From Amphirosellinia nigrospora (taxonomy: Eukaryota > Ascomycota > Sordariomycetes > Xylariales > Xylariaceae): a stretch of DNA of 64,000 nt. The notes beneath the pieces were generated by a model that was not told the DNA's origin, ran no database searches, and worked only from the letters and a program-made list of their open reading frames with translations. Below are positions 37,991 to 53,200 of the stretch, one piece after another; the first letter of the stretch is position 1, and each line of letters opens with the position of its first letter. The stretch spans positions 4,545,058 to 4,609,057 of the forward strand of contig SCHM01000003.1 of NCBI GenBank assembly GCA_004123355.1. The letters are read 5' to 3'. The position numbers and the translations under genes were made by a program.

Positions 37991-40900
37991 TTTTTTTTAA
38001 AAAAAGTAAATTTAGTTGCTTTTTTTAGGTTTTAGTTAATAAGCGTATAATTTATATAAAATATAATAAATAGATCGTTTATTAACGTGCTATAATAATA
38101 AATGCTTTATAACTTATGTTTAATATAAATATTATAAAGCTAGTTATTATTATATAATTAAATAAGTATAAATAATTACGTAAGTAGTAATAGTTAATTT
38201 ATTTATATAAATATTAATTGTTTTTTTTTTTTTTTTTTTTTATTTTTTAGCTACTATAGTTTTAAAACTTATAAATAAATAATTGCGCGTATTTATATAC
38301 GCATACTTTTTAAACAATAGTTAAAATTAATATTAATTTATATATAGTTTAATTAAATAATTATAAGCTTTTAATATATATTTAAATTATTTTTAATAAT
38401 ATATATAATATTAATAGCTATTAAGTTTAATATTAATATATATTTAGTTATTAATATATATAATAAAATTTATATTATACTATTGTTTTTTTTATAAATA
38501 TTGTTTATATATTTATATAATTTATTATTAAATAGTTTAATAGTTTATTTGTTTTTGTTTTTTTTTATTTTCGGACGAAAAAATATTTTATTCGTTGCTT
38601 TTTATTACTTTTAGTTTATTTAGCCGGCCGATCTAAGTTATACTAAATATATAGCGCTTATAAAGTTTTGCTACTATTATTTTTTGTACGCTAGCTTGCT
38701 AAGCTTTAGCTATTGCTGCTATAACTATTATTTTTAAAGTTATTAGTTTAATATTAAGCTTTTTTAGTATTTTTATTAATTTAGTTAAATAAATAATCCG
38801 GGTAATATTAGTTTTTATTTTAGCTTTATTAAGGCGTTTATTTATTATTATTATTATTATTATTATAATTATTTTTTTTATTATTGCTAGCTTAATTTAT
38901 TATTTATATAATTATAAAAAATATTAAGTTATTATTACGCTATTTTTATTTTTAACTAAAACGTTTATTAGTTCGTTATAAAATTTTATATTTTTAATAT
39001 ATTAAAAGCGTTTTTACGGGTTATTTTAATAATAATTATATAAAAATAATTAATAATAAAATATATTATTAATATTATTTTTAAATATGTTTATAAAAGC
39101 TATAAATAATTTTTTATTTTAATAATTAATAGTTTGTTTAATAATAATTAGCTTTAAAAATATTAAATAGGTTTTTTATATTTTATATAATATTTTAATC
39201 GAGCGCGCTATATTACTATTATTATTTTTGCTATATATTTTCCGCTAAGCTTATATGTTAGTTTGTTGCCTTGTTATTATAATGCGTACTTTATTAAAGC
39301 TTTTTAAAGCAGCAAAAAAAAAAAAAAAAAAAAAAAAAACCGGTTAAAATTAAGCTCCGGCTATTTAAATAGTAAAATCGGCTTTTAAATAGTTTTTTTT
39401 TTTTTTTTAAATTATATATAATAGCTTTTAAAGTTTTAAATAAAATTAATTAATTTTTTTATTTATATTATAAACGCTTATAATTTAAATTTTAATATTT
39501 AATAAATAAAAATAAATATAATTAATTAATAGTTTATTAGTTAATTTTTACTTATTAATTAGTTTTTAATTTTTTTAATATAAATAATTAGTTTGCTATA
39601 TTATTAGTTTAATAAATATTAGCTAGCTTTAGTTATTAAAAATATTATTTATTATTAAATAAATAAAGCTTTAATAAAACTATTAATAATTATTTTATTT
39701 TTAATTTTTTAGTATAATTAATAGTTATAAATATTAATATATTATAGCTTAATATATAAAAAAGCTAATTTTTTAATAATTAATTTTATAGTTTATTAGT
39801 TATTATATTAAATTTAAATATATTATAAATATAAATTATATTAAGCTTAATAATAAGTTTATTAATATATATAGCTTTTTTAATAGCTTAAACTAGCGCT
39901 AATAATTTAGCTTTTATAATAAATATTATAACTATATTTTATTTATTAGTTTTTAGCTTATAATTTATTAAAAAGTTTATATATAAGCTTAAAAGCTTTT
40001 TTTATTAATATATTATTAATAAATAATATATTTAGCTATTATAAAGTTATTTTTATTAAATTATAATATAATATTATATAAATAAATATAAAAATATTTT
40101 ATTTATAGCTTTATAATATTTAAAAAAAAAGTTATAATTAAACTATAATAGCTTAAAATAATAAACGTTATATTTATATATAATAATAGCTATATAAAAT
40201 AAACTTATTTTTATTAATATTATTATATTTAAAAATAAAACTATTTTTTTATATAAAAATAGTTATTTTTTTATTAAATAATAATATATTTAATATTTAT
40301 ATTTTAAAGCTTAACGATTTTTTCGATATAAAAAGCAATAATTATAGTAGTTATTTTTATTTATTTTAAATTATTTTATTTTAAAAACTATTATAAATTT
40401 TGCTTTTAGTTAATTTATATTAAATTTTAATATAATAATTATTATATTAACTAATTTAAAGCTTTTAAAATATATATAACTATTATATTATTATATAAAA
40501 AAATAAATATTTTATTTTTTAAAATAATAAAGTTTATAAAATATTAGTTTAAAATTAATTTTATTTAATAATTTCGAAAGCTTTTTTACTATAATAAAAA
40601 AAACTTTTATAAGCTATAAAAATTTATAATAGTTTAACTATAATATTTATTTTTTTATAGCTAAAAAATATATATATATAACTTTTTTAATAAGTTTTAC
40701 GTTAATAAAATATTTATAATATTATATTATTTAATTTAAATCGAATTTAATAATAATTTATTAAAGTTTTAAACGATTTTTTTATTAAAATATTTATATA
40801 ATATTTTTTTATTATAGCTTAGTTTTTAATTTTTAACGTATTATTAAGTTTTATATTTATTATAATATTTATATTTATTAAATTTATATATATATATTTA

Positions 40901-43900
40901 TATATAATTAAAAATTAGCTTATTTAAAGTTAACTTTTAAGTATTTTTTTTAAGTTTTTATTTTTTATATTTTATAAATAAATATATTTTTTGTTTAAAA
41001 TAATTTTTTAATAAATATAAATTAAGCTTTTTATATTATTTAAAAATAAAAGTAAATTTTAATAATATATATGTTTTTTTTAAAATAATAGTTTTTATAA
41101 ATAAGCTTTAAAATAGTTTATTCGTTAGTTTAAAAAACTTTTTTATTTAGTTTATAAGTTTTATAAAATATTTTTTTTTATTTATTTAAAGCTTTTATTA
41201 ATATTTAATATTTACGATTAAATAAATAATAAATAATAAGCTTTTATAAAAATATTTTTTTTTTTTTTATTTAAAGCTTTTATTAATATTTAATATTTAT
41301 ATAATAAAAATAATAATAAAACTTTTATAAAATATTTTTTTTTTGTTTTATTTAAAGCTTTTATTAATATTTAATATTTATAATTAAATAAATAATAAAT
41401 CGTAAGTTTTATAAAATATTTTTTATAAATTAATATTATTTTTTTTATATTTATATTTAAACTTAAATATTATAATATTTAAAAAACTTTTTAATAATTT
41501 AGCTTTTTATATTTTAATAGTTATTTTTTATTTATAATAAATAATTTATATAATCGAACTATATTAAAATATATAGTTTATATTTAATAAATTAATTTAA
41601 AAATATAAGCTTATTTTAATTTTAATATAAATATTAAATTAATTATAATTATATTTAAATTAATAAGTTTTAATTATATTATAGCTAAGCTAAATAATAT
41701 AGCTTTTAATAATTTTAATAATATAAATATAAAAAAAATTCTAATTAATATATAATTTTATAATTTTTTAAATCGTTTTTTATAAGCTTATTATCGTTTA
41801 AATTAGCTTTTATTAGTTTAATTTAATAGTTTAATAAAGTTTTTTAGTAATAAATTTTTAGTTATTATTTTTTTGTTTATAAAAAATATTAGTTATTATT
41901 TTATTATATTTTAATAATTAATTTAATTAATAAGTTTTTTATAATTTTTCCGGTTTATTTTTAAAAAATTATTTTTAAACTTATTTTTATTATTATTAAA
42001 AAATTATTTTATTAAAAATAATTTTTTATATAATTATTTTATTTTTCGTAATAATTAAATTTAATAAATATTAAAAACTAATATTTTATTAAATATTTTA
42101 TTTAAGCTTTAAAATTAAGTTTTTTATGCTTTTTTTTTTTATATTTTATAATAATAATTATAGCAAATATATATTTATATTATTAAATATAAAATATTTA
42201 AAGTTTATTTAAAGCTTATATAGCTTTATAAATTATTAAAATATAAATAAACTTTTTATAAAAAGCTTTTTAGCTATTAATATAGCAAAAAGTTCGGTTA
42301 TATAAATATATTATAATATAAACTATTTTAAGCTAAAAAAACAAAAAGCTTATATTTATTTTTTATTAAGCTTATTTATTATTTAATAATAGTTTTAATT
42401 TATTTTTTTATTAAAATTTTAAATATATAATAAAAATCGTAAATTTAATATTATAAATATTTTATATAAGTTTTATTAATTAAATAGTTTTTTTATATAT
42501 TTATTAGCTTATTATTATATTTTATTATAATTATATTTTTTATAATAAAGCTAAATATATATATATATAGTTTTTAAAAGCTATTTATATAATATTAGCG
42601 CGTTATTATTATATAATAATCCTACGTATATTTTAAATATTTATTATAATTAATATTATTTTTTATAATAATTATTTTTTATATTAAATTATTAAATTTA
42701 TAAAAATCAATTATTAGCTAAGTATATATTAAAACTTTAAATTAAACTTTTTATATTTTTTAGTAAGCTTTTATAAAACTATAGTTAATATACTTTATAG
42801 TTTTAATTTTATTATTTTTTAAAAATAATTATTATTTTTTTAATATATATTAATAATTATTTTAATAGTTTAAAACTTATATATTTTAAGCGTTAATACT
42901 ATTTATATATATTAGCTTATAATTAAAAACGTTTTATATAAAAGTTTAAAAATTTTTTTATAAAAAGCGTGCTTTATTAAGCGTATTAAAAAATACTTTA
43001 TAATAAATTATTTATATATTCGGGTTAATAAATATAAAAGCTTTTTTATTATATTTTAAAAAATCTAAATTAAGTTTATTTTTTTAATAAATATTTTTAT
43101 AATTAAAAACTTATAATAAAAAAATTAATAGCTATATTAAAAAAAAAGCTATATTATAAAGCTTATAAACTATAATTTTTTTAATTTTATATTTTAATAT
43201 CGATTTTTTATAACTATATATTTTAATTGTATTATTATTAGCTAATATTATATTTTTTAAGTTAATATTTTTAAAGTTTAAAAAATAACTTATTTAGTTA
43301 AAAATATATATATTAACTTAAAGTTTATTATAATGTAATTATATAATATATATAATTTACAAGCTTTTTATTAATTATAAAAAACTTATAATATATATTT
43401 TAGCTATATAAATTAATTTTTATATTAATTATAAATTAATAAATTTAATATATTTTTTTTTTACTAGTTTTTAGATTTTATTATTTTTTAACGCTATTTT
43501 TAATAATTATTTATATATAAATAATATATTTAAAATAAATATTAGTTTTAAAGTTTTAAAATAAAGCTTTAAAAAATAAACTAATAGCTTATAATTAAAT
43601 ATTTTTTATAATAAACTATATAGTCGTTATATTAAAGTTTTTTTTTTTAGTTTTAGTTTATATATTGCTTTAAAATTTTATAAAATATTTAGAAGTTTTT
43701 TTTAAAATTATTATATTAGCTATTTAATTAGTTTTAAGCTATTTAAAAATATATTTTTTTTTAATAAGTTTGCTTAAGTTAATTTTTATTAAAATAAACT
43801 AAATAATTTTTATATTTTTTTTTTATTAGTTTTATAAATAATAAAAGCTTTTTTTTTAACGATTTTTATAAATATTTATATTATATTTAATATAAAAGCT

Positions 43901-44669
43901 TTATATTAAAGCTTAATAATATTATTTAATAATTTAAAATATTGTTTAAAATTTTATTTATAAATTTTTTTAATAATATAGCTTAAAATAAATTAATATT
44001 ATATAAAGCTTTTTTTAAATTAATTATAAGTTTAAAATTTAATAATATTTAATTTTTAATATTTATTTTAATAATTTTATTTAGTTATTTATTATTTATT
44101 TAATAAATTTTTAATAAGTTTTTTTGCTATAAAACTAATAAACGTTTTATATTTACTATAATATTTATATTTAAAAACTGCTTATTATTTCGCTAAACTT
44201 TTTTAAATTATTATACTATTAATTAAAAGTTTAATAAGCTTTTATATAAATTAATTTATATTTAAATTTATTATTTTTTATATTTATTTAAAAAGCTTAA
44301 TAATTTATTTTAATAAATATTATATTTTAAAACAATATTATATATTATTAATATTAATATATAAAGTTTGTTTATTATTAGATTTATCGGTATAATAATC
44401 GTTAATTAATATTTATAAATATAAAAAATTAAATATATTTAGTACGCTTAGTTTTATAAGCTAAAAAATTGCGTTTTTTTAGTTATAAGTATTTTTAAAA
44501 ATTTTTAAAATTATAAACGCTATAAATTTTATTTTATAGTAAAAAGTTTTTAGCGAGTTAAAATTATAATAATTAATATAAATATAATAATAATTTTTCG
44601 GTACGTATTTTTATAGCTTTATTTTTAATAAAATAAAAATTATAATAAAACTTTTAATTATTAATTTAA
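37991..44669 (-). mobile_element. LTR retrotransposon A, internal region, RIP-destroyed
   Basis: About 6.7 kb between the two LTR copies. It is extremely AT-rich, and CA and TG dinucleotides are scarce while GC and CG persist, as expected after RIP. The plus strand is T-rich with many poly-T runs, so the coding strand is probably minus. No pol motif could be read with confidence, so Gypsy versus Copia is not decided. It includes a T20 run near 38221 and an A26 run near 39314. Confidence 0.6.
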
Positions 44670-44853
44670 TAATATATATATATTAATCTATTTATATATC
44701 GCTACTAAGCTTAATTAAACATTTCTAGTAAAATACTTAACAAAAGCACTAGCTACTAATTAAGCCCTGGCGTACTATTATATATATTAAATAAAAACCG
44801 GGTGATCTATTTATAATATATAGGTAGATCACCAGTTAATGCGTAATCCAACA
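44670..44853 (-). repeat. LTR of element A (right copy)
   Basis: About 184 bp, partner of 37802-37990. It is less mutated at its right end: it keeps GGGTGATCTATT and GGTAGATCACC, which form an inverted pair, and ends AATCCAACA where the left copy has AATTTAATA. By strand inference this would be the 5' LTR of a minus-strand element. Confidence 0.8.
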
Positions 44854-45080
44854 GTGCTTACCCTAGGCGACCCTTCCTAATCAAGTAGTACCTACCTATT
44901 GTGGCGTTGGAAATGGCAGTGGTGGCAGTGCGGGGGGAAATGGGGGGGCTACGCCCTTACGTAGTATAAACCCTCTCGGTTATAGTTGCCTAGCTAGATT
45001 CCTTCCTTTTAGATCTATCCTAGATTTAGCTATTTAGTTTTTGATCTTTATTTAGTATGTTTATTTAGTATTTCTACGCA
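44854..45080. other. GC-rich island between repeats
   Basis: Relatively unmutated stretch with G-runs (GGGGGGAAATGGGGGGG near 44931-44947) followed by a promoter-like GTATAAACC near 44965 and pyrimidine-rich sequence. It looks like an LTR or terminal part of another element, but no partner copy was found in the window. Confidence 0.35.
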
Positions 45081-48000
45081 AAAAGCTAAAAAAAAAAACT
45101 AAATTAATATTTTTTTAAAGTTTATTATATATTTTTAATAAAGTTTAATCTTAATATTAAACAACCCTAGGATAGTTTATTATAATTAATTATAATTTAT
45201 AAGCTTTAATTTTATTGCTACGTTAATTATATATTTAAAACGTTATAAATATATATTTAAAACTTTTTAAATTATTTATTATTAGTTATTAAAAAAAAAA
45301 CCCCTTTTAATATTATATTTTATTATTTTATTAAACTTAAAACGTTTATTTTTTTAAGTATTAATATTCGAATTTTTTTATTTAATATTTTATTTATTAT
45401 ATATAATATTATTTGCTTAATTAATAATTATATTAATCGAAATATTTATAGTAAAAAAAATAAATAAAATAACTAATCGATAAAATTAACTTATGTTTAA
45501 AATAAAAAAAGCGCTACTTTATTATTTTAGTTTAAGTATTTATATTTTTATTTATTAAAAGCATTAATATTTTCTTTTACTTTTAATAAATAACTTAATT
45601 ACTTTATTATTTTAACTTATATTATTTAATAATTATTTATATTTATATTTTATTATTTACTTATTAGTAGTTATTATTTATAGTAAGCTTTTATTAAATA
45701 ATATATTATTTATATCGGCAAATTATTTTTTTTAATAAAAAAATTAACCGAATAATTATATAATTAATATTTAAATATAAATATTATTATTAATTTAAAG
45801 CTAAACTTTATTATTATTAATTTTACTTTTAAAATAGCTACCCTGCAATTTTCGGTATTTTTTAGTAAAAACGCGGATATTTTCCTATAAAACTATAATA
45901 TTTTAGTAGCTAAAAAAAAAACCTTAACTAATACGCCGCTACTATTTTTCGGGGTAAAATCGCCAGCTAGTAAATTAAATTATAATATAATTTTTTATTT
46001 AAAAAAATCCGCTAAAATTAAATAAATATAAAAAACGTTTTTTAAAAATTTAATAATAAAAAAACGCTAATTTATAGCATTAATTAATAAATAAAATATA
46101 ATATTAAAAAAAAACTAAACAAATAATTAATTAATTATATAAAACAGGCTTAAAATTATTAGAACATATTTATAGTAAAAACTTATAAAATCGCTTAATA
46201 AAAATATTTTTTATAATATACGTAATAAAAAAATCGATAGATTTTTTTAGCTAAAACTATAAACCGATTATTATAAAAAATCTATTAAATAAATTAAAAA
46301 TATTTAAACTAAAATTATTTTTTATACTATTTAAAAATATTTAAATTAAATAGCTACTTTACTCGGAAAAATAAATATTTATAATAAACGTAATAATTAT
46401 AATATAAAATTAATAAATAGTTTTTTTTTAAAAAAGTATATTATAGCGGTATTTAAATAATTATTTAAAAAATCGTAAAATTTATTATTAATTCGAATAC
46501 TAGCAATATTATATTAACCTTTATAAATAAAAATAAAAGCAAACTTTATAAGCTTTTAAAGTTTTATTATTTTTAATATAATAATATAGTTATAATATAA
46601 AAAATTATAAAAATAACTTATTGCTTTAAAAAAAGCAGCAAAAACTATTTAATAATTTAATAAAAAAAAAACAAGCTAATTAAATAAATAATATAATAAA
46701 TATATTTAAAACTATAAATATAATTATAATAAACTTAAAGTTTTTTATTTATTTAAAGTTTAGCAAAATTAATTAAATAAATATAAATAATAAAAAAAAA
46801 AACCTAGTAGTATAGTTTATTAAAATAAAAAACTAAAAAAAATAATATTAATTTAGCAGCTATAATAGCAAAAAATAAAAAAAAGAAAAAAAAAATATTA
46901 TATCTTTTAATGTAGCAAAAGTCGCAAAAAAAAAAAATAAATATATTTTTTTTATTTTTTACTATTAAACTTTTAACTTTTATAAAATACTTAATAAAGC
47001 ATAAATATAAACTTTTATATTTATTTTATAAATAACGCTATAATTTTTAATTAATTTAATCGGAACGAAAAAACGGATTTTTTGCTAAATATTATAACGT
47101 TTCGTAAGTTTTTAATAAAATATAAAATAAAGCTTAATAAATTAAAAAAAAAAAAAATAAAGCTAAAATATAGCCCTATAAAATATAATCCTTATATATT
47201 ATAAAAAAAAAAATTTAATACGATTTAACGTATAAAAATAGCTAGCTTAAATATTAATTACGTTAATAGCTACCTAATTAATAAATAGCTTAGCGCGTAT
47301 TAATCTTAGTTTATTTAAATTATAATGCCTAATAATAAACGTAAAAATAAAAAAAAAAAAAAAAAAAACTTACTATAAAATTAATACAATTATAGCAAAA
47401 AAAGCCTTATATATAAACGTTTAAGTTAAAAATTAAAAAAAAACGAAATAAAATTTAATACGTTAAAATATATCTAAGTTTATATAAAAATAAATATATA
47501 AATCAAGCAATATTAAATAAAAATATAATAATTAAAATTATTTTACCTAGTTTTATAAAAAGCTAAAATTAATTTTACGCTTTATAAATATTCTATAAAT
47601 AATTAAACTAGCTAATAATAAGCGATAATTTATTATTTATTATATATCGGTTTAATTAATAGTAAAAAAATCGTTATAATATTTATAATATTATTATATT
47701 AATAAAAAAAGTTTAATAATTTTTATTATATAGCTAGTTAAAACGTATATATAGCGTAAAATATTATATATTAAACATATTAAAAATTTAAAAAAAAATA
47801 AAATTAAAAAACTAGTGTTTATTTTTTTAAAATTAAAACTTTATATTAAAATCGAATTTAAAGAAACGTTTAAAGTTATAAAACCGATATAGCAAAAACA
47901 AACGAAAAAAGTTAAATAAACGGATAAAATATAAAATTTACTATTTTATATTATTAATCGAGCTATAGATCTAAAAACGCTAAATTAATAAAATCGTTAA

Positions 48001-50680
48001 AAAAATATTTTTAAATATAAACTTAATAAATATTTAAAAATAATTAATAGCTGGTATAAATAAGTTAAAAAAAAAAAGCTAAGTATAATTTAATAAAAAA
48101 AATATTATTTTATTATAATTTTAAAACGCTAATTATAAAAAAAACATTAATAAAAAATTTAAAAATAAATAATATAAAATAAACAGTTTGCTTAGTTCTA
48201 TTTATTATTAGTTTACTTTAGCTACTAGTTATTTAAACCTGTTAAATTTTATAAATTTAGAGTTTATTAATTATTTACTAGAAAATATAAAAAATATATC
48301 GCGCGAAAATACTAGCAGCTACTAAATATTAAAAAAAAATATAAATAAAAAAAAAGTATAAGTATAAAAACGCGTTAACTTTACCCCTAACTTTATAACT
48401 TTATTATTTACCCGAAAAATAAACCGATAAATTATTTTATTATATTTATTATTTATTAATAATTTAATATTTTAGCTATATAAAATATAATATTTACTAG
48501 CCTAATAATAATTATTATAACGCGTTAAAATTTATCGTTTTAAAAAATAAATTAAAACAAATTATAGTTAATTATTTTAAAACTACGTAAAAAAAGCGTA
48601 TTAATAAGTATATAATCTATTAATATTTATTAAATAATAATAACGCGGCAGCTTATTTATAATATAAATAATATATTCGAAAAATAAAAGTAAAAACAGT
48701 TATAAATAATATATAAACGTAATAATTAATTAAAATATGTTTAAATATTATACGTTTTTAATACGCGTTAAAAAACAATATAAATATAACTTATAAATTA
48801 ACAAATAAATATAAAATATATAAAATCTTTAAAAATATATTTATAATATAATATTATTTATAATAATATAATATTACTATTAAAAAGTTAGTAGTTATAT
48901 AAATTAAAAAAACTAAATAACGCGTTTATTTTATGCGTATAAAGATTATTTCGCAAAATCCCTATAAATATTAAGCTTATTAAATTATTAAAATATTATA
49001 TTAAAATTAACCTAGTAATTAAACCGTTTTGTTTGCAATAAATAAAGTATATATATAAAAAGCTAGCTTTTACGTAAAAAGTATTTCTAATTATAAAAGC
49101 CGCAAATATTATTACTTAAGGTTTATTATTGTAGGCCGTATATACTAAATTTTACCTAAAAAAAATAATAAATAAAATAATATATAATTTAAACTTATTA
49201 ATTTAATAACGTAAAAACTATAGTAATTAATATATAATTATAACGAAAACTTCGATATATTTATTTAAAAAAAATTAGTATATTTTTTAAAACAAACGCG
49301 TTAAATAATTATTAAGCTATTTTTATAAAATGTTTAAATAACTAAAAAATAGCTATTATTATACTTATAATATATATTTATATAATTATATAGCATAAAA
49401 CTTATAACGTACTATTATATATTTATAGTTTAAAATATTATATTTAAACTTTATTTAGCTTATAAACTATTTTTAAAAGGTTACCGTTATTATTTAAATA
49501 TTATTTAAACTAAAAAGCTAGCTTTGTTATTTTTATAAATAACTACTTAATATTAGCTACTACTTTTAAAGCTATATATATTTTTTTAAAAAATTATTAT
49601 TTTTTATATATTATAGCAAGCTTTATTTACTTATTAAAAAAAAAAACAAAAGTTTATATATTTATATATAAAAAGCTATTATAAATTAAATAAAAAAATA
49701 TAAAGCTTAGTATAAAATATAAAAAACGTTTTATATAAAAAAAAAAACTATTAAAAAAAATTAAAATATAAAAACTTTTTTTATTTAACTAGCTATTTTA
49801 AATAATATATATTTAATAAAACTAATCGAGCATAAATATTAAAACTAGTTATATAAAACTTATATTTAAAATAACCCTAAAAAAAATATTTACTTAAAAA
49901 ACTAAATTAAAAAGCTAAATTAAACTAAACTATTAAACATTAAGCTATATTTAACTATATTTATAATATAATATAAGAAAAATTTTATTAAAAAGCTATA
50001 TATATATAATACTATTTAATAACCGATATATATTAATAATAAAAAACGTATTAATTTAAATTTTAAAGTTATTACTAAGCATAAAAATCGAAAATAATAC
50101 TTTAATATTATATAATTATTATATATTTTATACCGATTAAACAATAGTGAAACTAAATATTTTATTATAAAAAAAAATATTAGTAGTTTTAAAACATTAG
50201 TAAAAACTAAAATAATCTTATTATTTAAATATTTATTATTATTTATACGGATTATAAAGTATTACTAGTTTTATTATGCGCTAAAAAAAATTTAAAAAAA
50301 ATGTATAATAAATTATATAATTCGTAAAATATAATATAAATATTAATATAGATTAAAAAATTAAAGTTTATAAATATTATAAATAGCTTATTAAATTATT
50401 ATCTTATTAATAAAATAACGTTTTATGTAAAAACGTAAAAGTTATTAATTACTTATTAATTTATATACTATTTTTATAATAAAATAATATATTACCTTTT
50501 ATAAACTACGTATTATTTAGCTAGTATTATTACTTATAGCATATAACTTATTAATGCTTTAATATAAAAAAATCTTAGCTTTTTTAATTAAAAAACTAAA
50601 AAAAATTAAATAAATAAATTAATCGCTAGCAATAAATTAAGCGGAAAATAATATATTATATTTATTAATAAAGCCCCTAA
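45081..50680. mobile_element. RIP-mutated repeat DNA, element B
   Basis: AT-rich, with the plus strand A-rich (many poly-A runs), in contrast to element A, so any former coding strand is probably plus. No open frame and no readable catalytic motif. The island at 44.86 kb and the hairpin at 50.69 kb may mark its ends, but they do not match each other. Confidence 0.4.
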
Positions 50681-50689
50681 AGGTTTGTA

Positions 50690-50737
50690 TTGCTAGTGGC
50701 TTCCCTACGCAGAGCGCAGGGGGAAGCCACCTAGCAA
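50690..50737. repeat. GC-rich hairpin, 50.7 kb island
   Basis: Inverted repeat: TTGCTAGTGGCTTCCC pairs with GGGAAGCCACCTAGCAA (one unpaired C) around a 15-nt loop. It sits in an 80-bp unmutated island inside RIP-mutated DNA. Confidence 0.75.
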
Positions 50738-50760
50738 CACCTATATCTAAATAAACAGCT

Positions 50761-53036
50761 AGCATACTGCTATTTAAAAAATCTATTATTAGATCTACTA
50801 TATAAATCTAATAATAGATTTTTTTTTTAATTAAGCTTTATTTATATAACTTTAATATTTTTTTAAAATAATATTTTATTACGTAGTTTTATTATAAATA
50901 TTAAACTATACTAAAACTATTTATTTTAAATTTTCGAAGTCGAAAAATATTAATTTTTCTAGCGGTAATTAGCGCGCGATTTATATATATTATTAATTAA
51001 AGCAAATATTGCGCCCTAATATCGATCTATTTTATATTTTTATTTTTATATTCTTTGCGAAACTTTTAAATAAGCTAATTATTTAGCCTTAAAAAAGCTT
51101 AATAAAGTATTTTTATATTTTAAATATATTAATCTACGGCGTAGCTAAAATTACTATAAAATTATAAATGTTATAAATTCTTATTAATTAATTGTTTTAA
51201 ATATCCTAGTTTTACTATAAATTTTTAAATATTTTAGTTCGTTATTAAAGTTTATAATATATTAGTCTTATTATTAAAATATAGTTAAAATTATATACCT
51301 TATTTATTTATATATAATTTATTTTATCCCGAGTTATTATTTATAACGTTATATAAAAACAATAAATTATAAAACTAGTATAATAATAATTTTTTTATAT
51401 ACTTAATTACTTATTAAACTAAACGTTAAATTTATTATTAAAAACTTTTATTTAAAGTTATTTTTTTTTAATTCTTAATATAATAATTATTAAAATAAAC
51501 ATCGTTATTATTATATAAACTTTATTAAAAACGCTTATAAATCGTTTAATAATATATATTTAAAAAATTAAAATAAACAAAAAAATAAAATTAGCGCAAA
51601 AATAACCGAAGCTAAAACCAATATTAATATAATAAAGCTTAATTAGCGATAATAAATTAAAAACTTATAAAATTTTATTTAAAAACTAAATTATATTTAA
51701 AATTTAATATAAAACTATAAATATATTTTTAAAAATAATAAAATAATAATTTTAAAATAAAATCGAATTAAAATAAATATAAAAACTATAAAAAAATATT
51801 AAATAATTAATAATAAACTTAACTTAATTATATAAATAAACCAAAATTTTAATATTTTATAAAGTTTTAAAAAAATCGCTATTATATTTTACTAATATTT
51901 TATTTAATTATATCGGACTAGCAAGCTTTTTATAATATAATAATTAATTTAATATAGCCATAAATAAAAAAAAAACGATAATAATACCCCCGCCCTTTAC
52001 TTTTAAATACAATAAACGTAGCAATAATACTCCTACCTCCGCTTCTTTTTTATCGCCCTAAAAGCATTATAAGAAACGCTAAATATATCTTTTAATTAAA
52101 ACAAACAATAGCAATAAAAAAAATAGCAATAAAAAAACAAGCAACTTTAATAATAATTTAAATTCGTTAAGCAGTAAAGCTAGCCTTAGCGGCTATAATT
52201 ATAATAATAATATTATTATTATAAAACCCCGTTTTTAATTATATTTATAATAAAAGTACTTATAAATTAAATATAAAAACATTAAAGTTTTAAACCCTAA
52301 CTAAAATAACCTAAAAAATAAAAAATTATTATAAATAAAAAAATATTATTTATATAAACGTATATATTTTTTTAACGTATTTAAGTTATATATAAGCTTA
52401 ATAATATAGAATTATTAAATAGTAGCTAAATCTTAAAACTATTTAACTATTTTTTCGTAAGTTTTATTTTTTTATAGTAAAATAATAAAGTTAAGCTTAT
52501 TAATCGTTATATTTAGCAAAAAGTAAGCTTAAACTTAATATTTAAAAAGTTAAAAAAACAGTTTAAAATATGCTTTAAATATATTATAAAAAAGTTCTTT
52601 AAAAATAATTTTTTTTATTTAATATAACGTAAAACAAAAATATATATTTAATTTATTTAATATAAACTATAATATACTTATAAAAATAAAATTTTAGCCC
52701 GAAATAATTCTAATTAATAAAATATTATAAAAAATATCCGCAATTAATAAGCCGAAATAATCGTCGATTATATTTATTTATTAAAAAAAAAATATATTAA
52801 ATAAATATATAAAAAAATTAACGAAACGCGTTATAGATTAAAACAAAAATAAAATATAAGTTTTTAAACGTTAAACTTTTTTACGATTATTTAAAAAATA
52901 ATAATAAAAACTTTTAAAATTTACGTTTTAAATATAATAATTATAAATATTTTAATTATTAATTAAAAAGTAAATATTAATTTTATTAAAAACGTTATTA
53001 TTATTTTAATAATAAACGTAATAAACGATATAATAA
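50761..53036. mobile_element. RIP-mutated repeat DNA, possible gag remnant
   Basis: AT-rich and without open frames. Around 51,990-52,200 the plus strand is less eroded and reads a Pro/Thr/Ser-rich stretch (TPTSASFLSP) followed by a Ser/Asn/Lys-rich run that would have been Asp/Glu-rich before G-to-A change, then NSLSSKASLSG. This resembles a retrotransposon gag-type disordered region, but no diagnostic motif is present. Confidence 0.35.
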
Positions 53037-53200
53037 TAGTCACGGGTGGCTGACCAGATATAGCAGATACAGTGGGTCCTTGCGGACCCACCTAGAGTCA
53101 CATGACCACAGCCCCACCGTGCACACATACAAAATCCCTATAGATAGAATTAGCCGCTAGATCTTAGATCTAGCTTAATATCTCTCGATTAATATATAAA
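53037..53200. repeat. GC-rich island with hairpin, LTR-like
   Basis: Unmutated stretch beginning AGTCACGGGTGGC. Contains a perfect 8-bp hairpin, GTGGGTCC (53072-53079), loop TTGC, GGACCCAC (53084-53091), then a region like an LTR (CTATAGATAG, TCTCTCG). No second copy was recognised. Confidence 0.45.

Noticed and set aside
44854-50760. Islands at 44.9 and 50.7 kb as an LTR pair around element B
   Set aside because: Compared directly and in reverse complement; no shared sequence beyond short G-runs.
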